Assembly (NCBI RefSeq): GCF_000383595.1
Contig: NZ_KB911581.1
Location: 5,725,519-5,789,518, forward strand
Direction of reading: 5' to 3'
DNA: 64,000 nt
Source: Streptomyces bottropensis ATCC 25435
GTDB taxonomy: Bacteria > Actinomycetota > Actinomycetes > Streptomycetales > Streptomycetaceae
A program made the translations under genes and the position numbers. Position 1 is the first letter of the stretch. Each line of letters starts with the position of its first letter. Positions 40,145 through 49,242 of the stretch are shown in pieces. The notes under the pieces are model-generated. The model was not told the origin of the DNA. It searched no databases and saw only the letters and a program-made list of their open reading frames with translations.

Positions 40145-42922
40145 ATGGTGCGTCTCCTGGGTCGATCTCGCTCTCAGTCGACCCGCCGCCCCCAGGGCCG
40201 GCCCGCGCAGGGCCCGGACGACCGCGCCCGACGGGTACGGCACGGATCCGACGGCGGCGCGGACCGGGATCCGGAACACCGCGGGGGCCCGCTCGCGAGG
40301 CTGCGGTCGGCGGTGGGCGGGCGCAGCGTCGCCGGGCAGGTCTTCCTGCTCCAGGTCGTGATCGTGCTGGTCCTGGTCGTGTCGGCCGTGGTGGCGCTGG
40401 TCCTTCAGGTGCGGCACGACAGCAGCGAGGAAGCGCACAACCGTTCGCTCGCCGTGGCGGAGACCTTCGCCAACGCGCCGGGCACCCGGGAGGCGCTGGC
40501 CGCCGACGATCCGACGGCGATCCTCCAGCCGAGGGCCGAGGCCGCCCGAGTGCAGTCCAAGGTCGACTTCATCGTCGTGATGAACACCGACGGGATCCGC
40601 TACACCCACCCGAAGCCGGACCGCATCGGCAAGCAGTTCGTCGGCACCCTCGGGCCGGCGCTGGAGGGCGAGTCCTTCACCGAGGAGGTCAACGGCACCC
40701 TCGGCCCCCTCGTCCAGGCCGTGGTGCCGGTCAAGGACCCCGACGGCAAGGTCGTGGGCCTGGTCTCGGCCGGGATCACCACCGAGAACGTGGGCGGGGC
40801 CGCGGAACAGCAGCTGCCCCTGGTGCTGATCGCCGCCGCCGCGGCCCTCGCGCTGGCCACGGCGGGCACGGCGCTCGTCAGCAAGCGGCTCCTGCGCCAG
40901 ACCCACGGCCTCGGCCCGTCCGAGATGACCCGCATGTACGAGCACCACGACGCGGTGCTGCACGCCGTGCGGGAGGGTGTGATCATCGTCGGCGGCGGAG
41001 GCAGACTGCTGCTCGCCAACGACGAGGCGCACCGTCTGCTCGACCTCCCCTCGGATGCGGAGGGACAGGACGTCCACGCCCTGGGCCTGGAATCCCCCAT
41101 GGCCGACCTGCTGGCCTCGGGGCGCGTCGCCAACGACGAGGTGCACCTGGTCGGCGACCGGCTGCTCGCCGTCAACCAGCGGGCCACCGATCTGCAGGGC
41201 GAACCCTCCGGCAGCGTCGCCACCCTCCGCGACTCCACCGAGCTGCGCGCCCTGTCCGGCCGCGCGGAGGCGGCCCGGGAGCGTCTGCGGCTGCTCTACG
41301 ACGCCGGAGTGGGCGTCGGCACCGGCCTGGACGTGACCCGCACCGCCGAGGAACTGGCGGAGGTGGCCGTCCCCCGGTTCGCGGACTTCGTCACCGTGGA
41401 CCTCGCCCCTGCGACGCTCAACGGCGACGAGCCCGACACGGTCACCACCCTGCGCCGTACGGCGTGCAGCGGCATCCGCAAGGACGCGCCGCTGTACAAG
41501 GTGGGCGAGCGGATCGACCTCGTCGCCTCCTCGCCGCAGGCCCGCAGCATCGACAGCGGCACGTCGACCCTGGTGACCGACCTCAGCCGGGCCACCGGCT
41601 GGCAGGCGCAGGATCTCGAACGGTCCGCGCAGGTCGTCCAGTACGGCATCCACTCCCTGATCACCGTGCCGTTGCGGGTGGGCCAGCTGGTGATGGGCGT
41701 CGCCAACTTCTGGCGCTCGGAGAAGCCCGAGCCCTTCGACCAGGAGGAACTGGCGCTCGCCGAGGAACTCGTCGCGCGGGCGGCGGTCTCCATCGACAAC
41801 GCGCGCCGGTACACGCGCGAGCACACGATGGCCGAGACCCTGCAGCGCAGCCTGCTGCCGCGCAACCTCCCCGAACAGAGCGCCCTGGACGTCGCCTACC
41901 GCTACCTGCCGGCGCAGGCCGGGGTGGGCGGGGACTGGTTCGACGTCCTCCCGCTGTCCGGCACCCGGGTCGCGGTCGTCGTGGGCGATGTCGTGGGTCA
42001 CGGGCTGCACGCCGCGGCCACGATGGGGCGGCTGCGCACCGCCGTGCACAACTTCACCGCGCTGGACCTGCCCCCGGACGAGATCCTCGGGCTGCTGGAC
42101 GAGATGGTCAGCCGTATCGACCAGGACGAGGCGGTGCTGGACGGCACCGCCCCGATCACCGGGGCGACCTGTCTGTACGCGATCTACGATCCGGTCTCGC
42201 GGCGCTGCGACGTCGCCCGGGCCGGCCATCCGCCGCTCGCGGTGGCCCGCCCCGACGGCACCGTCGAGTTCCCCGACCTGCCCGCCGGTCCGCCGCTCGG
42301 CCTGGGTGGGCTGCCCTTCGAGACCGCCGGGCTGGAGCTGGAGGAGGGCAGTCGGCTGGTGCTCTACACCGACGGCCTCGTCGAGCACCGGGAGCGGGAC
42401 ATCGACGACGGCCTCGAACTGCTGCGCACCGCGCTGACCGGGGCCGACACCTCCCCGCAGGGCACCTGTGAGGCCGTGCTCGACGCGCTGCCGCCGAGCC
42501 GGGCGAGCGACGACATCGCGCTGATCGTCGCCCGCACCCGGGCGCTGGACGGCAGCCGCGTCGTGGAGTGGGAGGTGCCCGACGACCCGGCGGCCGTCCG
42601 CCGGGCCCGCTCCGACGCCACCCGGCAGCTGGCCGCGTGGGGCCTGGAGGAGCTGGAGTTCACCACCGAGCTGATCCTCAGCGAGCTGGTCACGAACGCC
42701 ATCCGGTACGGCGGCGGACCCATCCGGGTCCGTCTCATCCACGACCGTCAGCTGATCTGCGAGGTCACCGACAGCAGCCACACCTCGCCCCATCTGCGGT
42801 ACGCCGCCACGACCGACGAGGGCGGCCGGGGGCTGTACCTCATCGCCCAGCTCACCCAGCGCTGGGGCACCCGCTACTCCCCCACGGGCAAGACCATCTG
42901 GACCGAACAGGCGCTGCCCTGA
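40145..42922 (+). CDS. SpoIIE-type PP2C phosphatase with CitA-like sensor, PAS, GAF and ATPase domains
   Basis: A 925-aa protein from ATG 40145; upstream in-frame codons look non-coding. Order: basic N-terminus; membrane helix (VFLLQVVIVLVLVVSAVVALVL); a periplasmic Cache-like sensor (about 75-215); a second helix; a PAS domain (about 265-370); a GAF domain (about 385-545); the SpoIIE phosphatase core (GGDWFDVLPL, VVGDVVGHGLHAA, YTDGLVEHRE, SDDIALIV); and a C-terminal anti-sigma-type HATPase (ELILSELVTNAIRYGG). Phosphatases of this type act on anti-sigma-factor antagonists, while the ATPase can act as switch kinase. The sensor half resembles the CitA-type kinase at 58421-60163. The gene stands alone. 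Confidence 0.93.
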   Translation: MVRLLGRSRSQSTRRPQGRPAQGPDDRARRVRHGSDGGADRDPEHRGGPLARLRSAVGGRSVAGQVFLLQVVIVLVLVVSAVVALVLQVRHDSSEEAHNRSLAVAETFANAPGTREALAADDPTAILQPRAEAARVQSKVDFIVVMNTDGIRYTHPKPDRIGKQFVGTLGPALEGESFTEEVNGTLGPLVQAVVPVKDPDGKVVGLVSAGITTENVGGAAEQQLPLVLIAAAAALALATAGTALVSKRLLRQTHGLGPSEMTRMYEHHDAVLHAVREGVIIVGGGGRLLLANDEAHRLLDLPSDAEGQDVHALGLESPMADLLASGRVANDEVHLVGDRLLAVNQRATDLQGEPSGSVATLRDSTELRALSGRAEAARERLRLLYDAGVGVGTGLDVTRTAEELAEVAVPRFADFVTVDLAPATLNGDEPDTVTTLRRTACSGIRKDAPLYKVGERIDLVASSPQARSIDSGTSTLVTDLSRATGWQAQDLERSAQVVQYGIHSLITVPLRVGQLVMGVANFWRSEKPEPFDQEELALAEELVARAAVSIDNARRYTREHTMAETLQRSLLPRNLPEQSALDVAYRYLPAQAGVGGDWFDVLPLSGTRVAVVVGDVVGHGLHAAATMGRLRTAVHNFTALDLPPDEILGLLDEMVSRIDQDEAVLDGTAPITGATCLYAIYDPVSRRCDVARAGHPPLAVARPDGTVEFPDLPAGPPLGLGGLPFETAGLELEEGSRLVLYTDGLVEHRERDIDDGLELLRTALTGADTSPQGTCEAVLDALPPSRASDDIALIVARTRALDGSRVVEWEVPDDPAAVRRARSDATRQLAAWGLEELEFTTELILSELVTNAIRYGGGPIRVRLIHDRQLICEVTDSSHTSPHLRYAATTDEGGRGLYLIAQLTQRWGTRYSPTGKTIWTEQALP

Positions 42923-42983
42923 CGGTCCTCGACAGGCCCTGCCCGCAGGGGAGGGGTCCCCAAGCGCAAGGAGAGACCGGAGC

Positions 42984-43871
42984 ATGCGTATCGGACTGCT
43001 CGGAACCGGCCCGTGGGCCGAGATGGCCTACGCCCCCGCGCTGAGCGCGCACCAGGAGCTGGACTTCGCGGGAGTGTGGGGCAGGCGCCCGGAGGCGGCC
43101 AAGGAACTGGCCGCACGGCACGGTGGAGTGCCGGTGTACGAGGACGTCGACGCCCTGTTCGCCGACGTGGACGCGGTCGCCGTGGCCCTGCCGCCCTCTG
43201 TCCAGGCACCGCTCGCGGCGCGGGCCGCCCGGGCCGGCTGCCATCTGCTGCTCGACAAACCCCTGGCGACGGATGTGGAGCAGGGGCGGGCCGTCGTCGA
43301 GGCGGTCGAGGATGCCGGGGTCGCCTCGGTCGTCTTCTTCACCGCCCGTTTCCAGAGCGCGATCGACGCGTGGATCACCGAACGGGCCGCCGACGGGGGC
43401 TGGTTCACCGCCCGCGCGGAGTGGTTCGGGTCGCTGTTCGACGAGGAGAGCGACAGCCCCTTCGCGCGTTCGCCGTGGCGGCGCGAGAAGGGCGGCCTGT
43501 GGGACGTGGGCCCGCACGCCCTGTCCGTGCTGCTGCCGGTCCTCGGGGACGTGGAACAGGTCGCCGCCGCCGTGCGCGGCCCCGGGGACACGGTGCATCT
43601 GATCCTTCTGCACACCGGAGGGGCGTCCAGCACGCTCACCCTCAGCCTCACGGCACCGCCCGCGGCCTCCGGCGCCACGGTCGAGCTGCGCGGCCGGACC
43701 GGGACGGCCGTCCTGCCCGAGTCCGACGAGGGTGCCGTACCGGCTCTCGTACGGGCGGGGGACGCGCTGCTGGCGGCCGCCCGTGGTGGACGCCCGCATC
43801 CGTGCGACGCGGCCTTCGCGCTGCGCGTGACGGAGCTGCTCGTCGCCGCGGAGGGGCGGTTGACCGGCTGA
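42984..43871 (+). CDS. Gfo/Idh/MocA-family oxidoreductase
   Basis: A 295-aa NAD(P)-dependent dehydrogenase starting at ATG 42984 behind AAGGAG. The Rossmann motif is IGLLGTGPWAEM at residues 3-14, and the family signature CHLLLDKPLA supplies the conserved Lys. A C-terminal substrate domain includes the WDVGPHALSVLLP His. These enzymes oxidise or reduce sugars and cyclitols. No sugar genes are adjacent, so the substrate is open. It is 61 bp downstream of the SpoIIE phosphatase gene and may share its transcript. Confidence 0.9.
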   Translation: MRIGLLGTGPWAEMAYAPALSAHQELDFAGVWGRRPEAAKELAARHGGVPVYEDVDALFADVDAVAVALPPSVQAPLAARAARAGCHLLLDKPLATDVEQGRAVVEAVEDAGVASVVFFTARFQSAIDAWITERAADGGWFTARAEWFGSLFDEESDSPFARSPWRREKGGLWDVGPHALSVLLPVLGDVEQVAAAVRGPGDTVHLILLHTGGASSTLTLSLTAPPAASGATVELRGRTGTAVLPESDEGAVPALVRAGDALLAAARGGRPHPCDAAFALRVTELLVAAEGRLTG

Positions 43872-43915
43872 TACGCGGGGCTCCCGAGCCACGTTCGAGT
43901 TGCCGTGTGACCGCG

Positions 43916-43934
43916 CCCCGCTCGGTGGGCGGGG
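43916..43934. terminator. Short hairpin between convergent genes
   Basis: CCCCGC (43916-43921) pairs with GCGGGG (43929-43934) around a 7-base loop, between the oxidoreductase stop and the hydrolase stop. Confidence 0.5.
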
Positions 43935-43935
43935 T

Positions 43936-44718
43936 TCAGGGGCGGGCGCCGGTGAGGAAGCGGTCGAGGGTGGCCGTGAGCTCCGCCGGCTTCTCGACGG
44001 GGAGTTCGTGGCCGGCGTCCAGGATGCGCACCTCGGCGTCCTGGCATGCCTTGGCCATCCTCAGCATCTGGGAGACCGGGAGCTGGATGTCGTGATAGCC
44101 GTGGACGAGGAGGGTGGGCGTGCTGATCTCGCCGAGACGGTCGAGGACGTCGAAGGCCCGCATGGCGCCGTACAGGGTCATGACGACCTCGCGCGGGGTG
44201 GCCGCCGAGGCGCGGATGTACGAGCGGATCTCCTCGCGGGGGTGGCCGGGGGCGAAGGCCCGCTGGATGTTGGCGGCGACGAACAGCTTGAACGGAACGC
44301 GGGTGGAGACCGCCATCAGCAGGCCGCGGCCGCGGCTGTAGGTCATCCGGCCGATGGAGTTGACCAGGACCAGGCGCTCGACCCGCTCGGGGTGGGCGAG
44401 GGTGATCGTCTGGGAGATCATGCCGCCCATGGAGTGGCCGACGAGGACGAACCGCTCGACCTCCAGGTGATCGAGGAGAGCGAGCACGTCCCGGGCCAGC
44501 TCCTCGATCGTGCGCACCCCCGGGCCACGGCTCTCGCCGTGCCCGCGCAGGTCCAGCCGGATCACGCGCCGCTTCCCGGAGAAGTGCGCGACCTGGTGGT
44601 CCCAGCGGTGCCGGTTCGCGGTCCATCCGTGCACGAACACCAGGGGCACGCCGTCGCCGTCCCGGGGGCCCTCGTCGTCGTACGTCAGCACGGCGCCGTC
44701 GACTTCGAGCTGCGGCAT
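43936..44718 (-). CDS. Alpha/beta-fold hydrolase
   Basis: A 260-aa protein from ATG 44718. The oxyanion region VFVHGWTANRHRWD, nucleophile GHSMGG, Asp in LLVHGYHDIQLPV and His in AGHELPVEKP give a complete triad. The sequence has the 3-oxoadipate enol-lactonase/haloperoxidase style common in Streptomyces. The substrate cannot be told. A possible operator with TetR-like partial symmetry lies about 25 bp upstream of the start. Confidence 0.88.
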   Translation of the reverse strand: MPQLEVDGAVLTYDDEGPRDGDGVPLVFVHGWTANRHRWDHQVAHFSGKRRVIRLDLRGHGESRGPGVRTIEELARDVLALLDHLEVERFVLVGHSMGGMISQTITLAHPERVERLVLVNSIGRMTYSRGRGLLMAVSTRVPFKLFVAANIQRAFAPGHPREEIRSYIRASAATPREVVMTLYGAMRAFDVLDRLGEISTPTLLVHGYHDIQLPVSQMLRMAKACQDAEVRILDAGHELPVEKPAELTATLDRFLTGARP

Positions 44719-44742
44719 GGGGGCCTCCTGCGGTGCGGTCCG

Positions 44743-44763
44743 GTTACTGACCGGTACGGTAGC
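44743..44763. promoter_or_regulatory. Imperfect palindrome upstream of the hydrolase gene
   Basis: GTTACTGACCGGTACGGTAGC has partial dyad symmetry around ACCGGT (five of seven outer positions match with a one-base shift). Size and position would suit a TetR-family operator, but no regulator gene is adjacent. Confidence 0.25.
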
Positions 44764-44990
44764 CGCCTCCCCGGCCCCACGTCACCGGCGTCGGCCGAGG
44801 AATCTGCGCGGCGGCACGGACGACCGGGCTGGTGGCGGGGCGGCGGCGGACGGCGGACGGCCCGCGGGCCGCCGCTCCCGGCCAGCCGGCCGCGCGCCGC
44901 CGGACGGGCGCCCGCCCCGATCCCCCACCCCAGAGCGCCGCGGGAGGGAAACCACGCGCGCCCGCCGCGCCGCCCTGCTAACTTCCCCCG

Positions 44991-45956
44991 GTGTTCTCCC
45001 TCCAGCAACCCCCGTTCTTCACCCGGCTGCGCGACGCGCGGCGTGTGCTCGTCGCCGGTGCCGGCGGTGGGTTCGACGTGTACGCGGGGCTGCCGCTGGC
45101 CCTCGCCCTGCGCGCCGAGGGCAAGGAGGTCCATCTCGCGAACCTGTCGTTCGCCGATCTCTACGGCCTGAGCACCGACGTGTGGCTGGAGCCCGATGTC
45201 GCGGCCATCGGCCCGGAGACCGCCTTCCGGGGCGACTACTTCCCCGAGCGCGCCCTCGCCCGGTGGCTGTCCCTGCACCGGCTGCCCAGCACCGTGTACG
45301 CGCTGTCCCGTACGGGTGTGGCGCCCCTGCGGGCCGCCTACCGCGCGCTCGTCGACCATCTGGGCGGGGTGGACGCCGTCGTCCTCGTCGACGGCGGCAC
45401 CGACATCCTGATGCGCGGCGACGAGCACGGGCTCGGCACACCGGAGGAGGACATGGCGAGCCTGGGCGCCGTCGCCGGGCTCGACGAGGTCCCCGAACGC
45501 CTGGTGGCATGCCTGGGCTTCGGCGTGGACGCCTACCACGGGGTCAACCACTCGCTGGTGCTGGAGAACCTGGCCGCGCTGGAGCGCGAGGGCGCCTACC
45601 TGGGCGCGTTCTCGCTGCCGCGCGACAGCCGGGAAGGCGCGCTGTACCTGGACGCGGTGGCCCACGCCCAGCGGTGCACGCCGACCCACCCGAGCATCGT
45701 CAACGGCTCGGTCGCGGCCGCCGTACGGGGCGAGTTCGGCGACGTCCGCTTCACCGACCGCACCCGCAACAGCGAACTGTTCATCAACCCGCTGATGGCG
45801 CTGTACTTCTGCGTGGACGCGGTGGGACTCGCCCGCCGCAACCTCTACCTCGACCGGCTGGAGAAGACCGAACTCACCCGGCAGATCAGCTCGGTCGTCG
45901 AGGAGTTCCGGGACGGGCTGCCCCGGCAGCGCCAGCCACGCGCCTTCCCGCACTGA
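44991..45956 (+). CDS. DUF1152-family protein
   Basis: A 321-aa protein from GTG 44991. There is no ribosome site, but TAACTT lies about 8-13 bases upstream, so a leaderless mRNA is plausible. Conserved DUF1152 parts are VLVAGAGGGFDVYAGLPLA near the N-terminus, VVLVDGGTDILMRGDE at about 135 and NSELFINPLMALYFC near the end. The Gly-rich start suggests a nucleotide- or phosphate-binding loop. The family occurs in archaea and actinobacteria and has no established function known to me. The 272 bp upstream hold no gene. Confidence 0.88.
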   Translation: MFSLQQPPFFTRLRDARRVLVAGAGGGFDVYAGLPLALALRAEGKEVHLANLSFADLYGLSTDVWLEPDVAAIGPETAFRGDYFPERALARWLSLHRLPSTVYALSRTGVAPLRAAYRALVDHLGGVDAVVLVDGGTDILMRGDEHGLGTPEEDMASLGAVAGLDEVPERLVACLGFGVDAYHGVNHSLVLENLAALEREGAYLGAFSLPRDSREGALYLDAVAHAQRCTPTHPSIVNGSVAAAVRGEFGDVRFTDRTRNSELFINPLMALYFCVDAVGLARRNLYLDRLEKTELTRQISSVVEEFRDGLPRQRQPRAFPH

Positions 45957-46021
45957 TCCCGCCACGCGCCCCGTCACCGGCCCTGCGGAGCGGAGTACGG
46001 GACGGATGACAGACTGGCGGC

Positions 46022-47005
46022 ATGGAAGAACGCGCATTCGGTAGGTCGGGTCAGCACGCGTCCGTCGTCGGTCTCGGCACATGGCAGCTGGGCGCCGACT
46101 GGGGAGACGTCGACGACACGGAGGCCCTGGCGGTGCTGGAGGCGGCCGCCGAGTCGGGGGTCACCTTCTTCGACACGGCCGACGTCTACGGCGACGGCCG
46201 CAGCGAGCAGACCATCGCCACGTTCCTGCGCAGCAGGCCCGACCTCCATGTGTTCGTCGCGACGAAGATGGGCCGTCGCGTGGACCAGATCCCCGAGAAC
46301 TACGTCCTCGACAACTTCCGGGCCTGGAACGACCGCTCCCGCCGCAACCTCGGCGTGGACCGCGTCGACCTGGTCCAGCTGCACTGCCCGCCCACACCCG
46401 TCTACTCCTCGGACGAGGTGTTCGACGCCCTGGACACCCTGGTCGCGGAGGAGCGCGTCGCCGCGTACGGCGTCAGCGTGGAGACCTGCGCGCAGGCGCT
46501 GACGGCGATCGCCCGCCCGAACGTGGCGAGCGTGCAGATCATCCTCAACCCGTTCCGGATGAAGCCGCTCCTCGACGTCCTCCCGGCGGCCGAGAAGGCG
46601 GGGGTCGCGATCATCGCGCGGGTTCCGCTGGCCTCGGGGCTGCTGTCCGGCAGGTACACGAAGGACACGGTCTTCGCGGAGAACGACCACCGCACGTACA
46701 ACCGGCACGGCGAGGCCTTCGACCAGGGCGAGACCTTCTCCGGCGTCGACTACGCCACGGGCGTCGAGGCGGCGGTCGAGTTCGCCGGGCTGACCCCCGA
46801 CGGCTACACCCCGGCCCAGCTGGCGCTGCGCTGGATCATCCAGCTGCCGGGCGTCACGACGGTGGTCCCGGGCGCCCGCACGCCGGACCAGGCCCGCGCC
46901 AACGCGGCGGCGGCCGCACTGCCGGAGCTGTCCGGGCAGACACTCACGGCGATCCGGGACCTGTACGACCGGCGCATCAAGGAGCAGGTCGAGGGCCGCT
47001 GGTAG
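46022..47005 (+). CDS. Aldo/keto reductase
   Basis: A 327-aa TIM-barrel oxidoreductase from ATG 46022. The catalytic tetrad is visible: Asp and Tyr in FFDTADVYGDG, Lys in VFVATKMG, His in LVQLHCPPTP. The NADP-binding end is present (LPGVTTVVPGARTPDQ). It resembles the YdhF/IolS-like group and should reduce an aldehyde or ketone with NADPH. The ribosome site is weak and the transcript may be leaderless. It converges with the Ala-rich protein gene across a strong hairpin. Confidence 0.92.
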   Translation: MEERAFGRSGQHASVVGLGTWQLGADWGDVDDTEALAVLEAAAESGVTFFDTADVYGDGRSEQTIATFLRSRPDLHVFVATKMGRRVDQIPENYVLDNFRAWNDRSRRNLGVDRVDLVQLHCPPTPVYSSDEVFDALDTLVAEERVAAYGVSVETCAQALTAIARPNVASVQIILNPFRMKPLLDVLPAAEKAGVAIIARVPLASGLLSGRYTKDTVFAENDHRTYNRHGEAFDQGETFSGVDYATGVEAAVEFAGLTPDGYTPAQLALRWIIQLPGVTTVVPGARTPDQARANAAAAALPELSGQTLTAIRDLYDRRIKEQVEGRW

Positions 47006-47028
47006 CGCGCGGGGCGCGAGACGGCGCC

Positions 47029-47062
47029 GTGCGGGAGGCGGCCGGTCGGCCGCTTCCCGCAC
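47029..47062. terminator. Hairpin terminator between aldo/keto reductase and Ala-rich protein genes
   Basis: GTGCGGGAGGCGGCC (47029-47043) pairs with GGCCGCTTCCCGCAC (47048-47062) with one G-T pair and a GGTC loop, 24 bp after the reductase stop. Confidence 0.8.
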
Positions 47063-47089
47063 GTGGGCTCACGCCTCGCGGCCGGCGCG

Positions 47090-47539
47090 TCAGATACGGC
47101 CGCCCGTGAGCCGGGTGAGCGGGCCCTGCACCTGGCGTCCGGAGCGGCGTCCGACGGCGTAGGAGGCGGCGGTCAGGGCCGTCAGGCCCGCGCCCACACC
47201 GGCGGCGACGAGCTTGCGCTGGGCGATGACGGTCACGGCCGTCTTCGCGGTGGCCGCCACCTGGCCGGATGCCTGGACGACCGCCTGGCGGCCGGCCTCG
47301 ACGCCCTTGGCCGCGCTGTGCACGGCCGCGCTCGTGCTGTCGGCGGCGCGCTTGGTCGCCTCGGCCGCGTGCCCGGCACCGGCCTTGACGGACGAGGCGG
47401 CGCCCTCGGTCTTGTCCGCGGCCGTCTTCGCGGACTCGGTGGCCGGAGCCGTCGCCTTGGTGGCGGTCCGGCGGGCCTTGGCGGCGGTCGTCCCGGCGGA
47501 CGCGGAGTTCTCGTTCGGTTCCTTGTTCGACTGATTCAT
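47090..47539 (-). CDS. Ala/Thr/Lys-rich helical protein, unknown function
   Basis: A 149-aa protein if started at ATG 47539; a 183-aa version from ATG 47641 is open and equally lacks a ribosome site. The middle is a long Ala/Lys/Thr helix, phasin- or histone-H1-like by composition only. A weakly hydrophobic segment (LVAAGVGAGLTALTAASYAVG) lies near the C-terminus and could be a membrane anchor. No enzyme motif is seen. It diverges from the ferredoxin reductase gene. Confidence 0.65.
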   Translation of the reverse strand: MNQSNKEPNENSASAGTTAAKARRTATKATAPATESAKTAADKTEGAASSVKAGAGHAAEATKRAADSTSAAVHSAAKGVEAGRQAVVQASGQVAATAKTAVTVIAQRKLVAAGVGAGLTALTAASYAVGRRSGRQVQGPLTRLTGGRI

Positions 47540-47683
47540 GGAGACCGCGTTGCCGTTCGACGCCGCGCCAAACACCCTGTCGAGGACCGTGTCCGCCGAG
47601 GGTCTCCGGGCCCCTCCCGCCGTCCGCCCATTCCCCCGCATGGCATAAGATCGCTTTATGAGGTCATAGACCCGACCCGTGTA

Positions 47684-47702
47684 CCTGGTAAGGGTTGCCT
47701 TA
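47684..47702 (+). promoter_or_regulatory. Candidate DmdR/DtxR iron box upstream of ferredoxin reductase gene
   Basis: CCTGGTAAGGGTTGCCTTA matches 14 of 19 positions of the DtxR-family consensus (TWAGGTWAGSCTWACCTWA), including TAAGG and CCTTA arms. It lies 50 bp upstream of ATG 47753. A second AGGGTTGCC copy follows at 47707-47715. Iron-dependent repression by DmdR1 is inferred. Confidence 0.5.
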
Positions 47703-47752
47703 GTTTAGGGTTGCCGTCGAGTCGCTTTTCTCCGCTCGAAGGGAACCTGAAC

Positions 47753-49117
47753 ATGCCCCGCCCTCTGCGGGTGGCCATCGTCGGAGCCGGACCCGCCGGG
47801 ATCTACGCCGCCGACGCGCTGCTGAAGTCCGACGTGGCCACCGAGCCCGGTGTGTCCATCGACCTCTACGAGCGGATGCCCGCCCCGTTCGGACTGATCC
47901 GTTACGGCGTGGCCCCCGACCACCCCCGCATCAAGGGCATCATCACCGCCCTGCACCAGGTGCTCGACAAGCCGCAGATCCGTCTCTTCGGCAACGTCGA
48001 CTACCCGGCGGACATCAACCTGGACGATCTGCGCGCGTTCTACGACGCCGTGATCTTCTCCACGGGCGCGACGGCCGACCGCGCGCTCGACATCCCCGGC
48101 ATCGACCTCGACGGCTCCTACGGAGCGGCCGACTTCGTCTCCTGGTACGACGGCCACCCGGACGTCCCGCGCACCTGGCCCCTGGAGGCCGAGAAGGTCG
48201 CCGTCCTCGGTGTCGGCAACGTCGCGCTGGACGTGGCACGCGTCCTCGCCAAGACCGCCGACGAGCTGCTGCCGACCGAGATCCCGGCCAACGTCCACGA
48301 GGGTCTGAAGGCCAACAAGGCGCTGGAGGTCCACGTCTTCGGCCGCCGGGGCCCGGCGCAGGCGAAGTTCTCCCCGATGGAGCTGCGGGAGCTGGACCAC
48401 TCCCCCAACATCGAGGTCATCGTCGACCCCGAGGACATCGACTACGACGAGGGTTCCATCGCGACCCGGCGCGGCAACAAGCAGGCCGACATGGTCGCCA
48501 AGACCCTGGAGAACTGGGCGATCCGCGACACCGGCGACCGCCCGCACAAGCTGTTCCTGCACTTCTTCGAGTCGCCCACCGAGATCCTCGGCGAGGACGG
48601 CAAGGTCGTCGGCCTGCGCACCGAACGCACCGCCCTGGACGGCACCGGCAACGTCAAGGGCACCGGCGAGTTCAAGGACTGGGACGTCACCGGCGTGTAC
48701 CGCGCGGTCGGCTACCTCTCGGACAAGCTGCCCAAGCTGCCCTGGGACGTCGCGTCGGGCACCGTCCCGGACGCGGGCGGCCGGGTCATCGAGGAGACCG
48801 GCGCGCACCTGCAGTCGACGTACGTCACCGGCTGGATCCGGCGCGGTCCGGTGGGCCTCATCGGACACACCAAGGGCGACGCCAACGAGACGGTCGCCAA
48901 CCTGCTGGACGACTTCGCGAACGGGCGGCTGCACGAGCCGTCCGCGCCCGCCCCGGAGGCCGTCGACGCCTTCCTCGCGGAGCGTGAGGTGCGCTTCACG
49001 ACGTGGGAGGGCTGGTACAGGCTCGACGCCGCAGAGAAGGCGCTGGGCGAGCCGCAGGGCCGGGAGCGCGTGAAGATCGTCGAGCGTGAGGACATGCTGC
49101 GGGAGAGCGGCGCGTAG
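47753..49117 (+). CDS. Ferredoxin-NADP+ reductase (FprA type)
   Basis: A 454-aa flavoprotein from ATG 47753 behind GAAGGGA. FAD motif VAIVGAGPAGIYAADALL is at residues 8-25. APFGLIRYGVAPDHP is the adrenodoxin-reductase-type signature. The NADP motif is VAVLGVGNVALDVARVL, and GWIRRGPVGLIGHTKGDA closes the FAD site. It transfers electrons from NADPH to ferredoxins and so could serve the P450s of this genome. It is preceded by a candidate iron box, which fits an Fe-S/ferredoxin partner. The gene is probably monocistronic. Confidence 0.93.
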   Translation: MPRPLRVAIVGAGPAGIYAADALLKSDVATEPGVSIDLYERMPAPFGLIRYGVAPDHPRIKGIITALHQVLDKPQIRLFGNVDYPADINLDDLRAFYDAVIFSTGATADRALDIPGIDLDGSYGAADFVSWYDGHPDVPRTWPLEAEKVAVLGVGNVALDVARVLAKTADELLPTEIPANVHEGLKANKALEVHVFGRRGPAQAKFSPMELRELDHSPNIEVIVDPEDIDYDEGSIATRRGNKQADMVAKTLENWAIRDTGDRPHKLFLHFFESPTEILGEDGKVVGLRTERTALDGTGNVKGTGEFKDWDVTGVYRAVGYLSDKLPKLPWDVASGTVPDAGGRVIEETGAHLQSTYVTGWIRRGPVGLIGHTKGDANETVANLLDDFANGRLHEPSAPAPEAVDAFLAEREVRFTTWEGWYRLDAAEKALGEPQGRERVKIVEREDMLRESGA

Positions 49118-49180
49118 GCCCTCCACCGACGGGCGGGGGGAACTGCGGACCGTGGTCGAGCCTGTGGGTCGTCCGTGGCC

Positions 49181-49212
49181 GGGCGCGCGGTTCCCCGCGC
49201 CCCTTTCAGGGG
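49181..49212 (+). terminator. Double hairpin after ferredoxin reductase gene
   Basis: GGGCGCG (49181-49187) pairs with CGCGCCC (49196-49202), followed by CCCCT-TTC-AGGGG at 49200-49212. This composite sequence type is, to my knowledge, common between Streptomyces genes. It also lies just before the next start at 49243. Confidence 0.6.
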
Positions 49213-49242
49213 CCCGCGGCCCCAGGGGCATAAGCTCGTCCA

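Noticed and set aside
49181..49212. Hairpin pair as a novel riboswitch before the Sua5/YciO gene
   Set aside because: This GGTTCCCCGCGCCCC-type sequence is, as I recall, frequent between Streptomyces genes, and a terminator for the upstream gene explains it.
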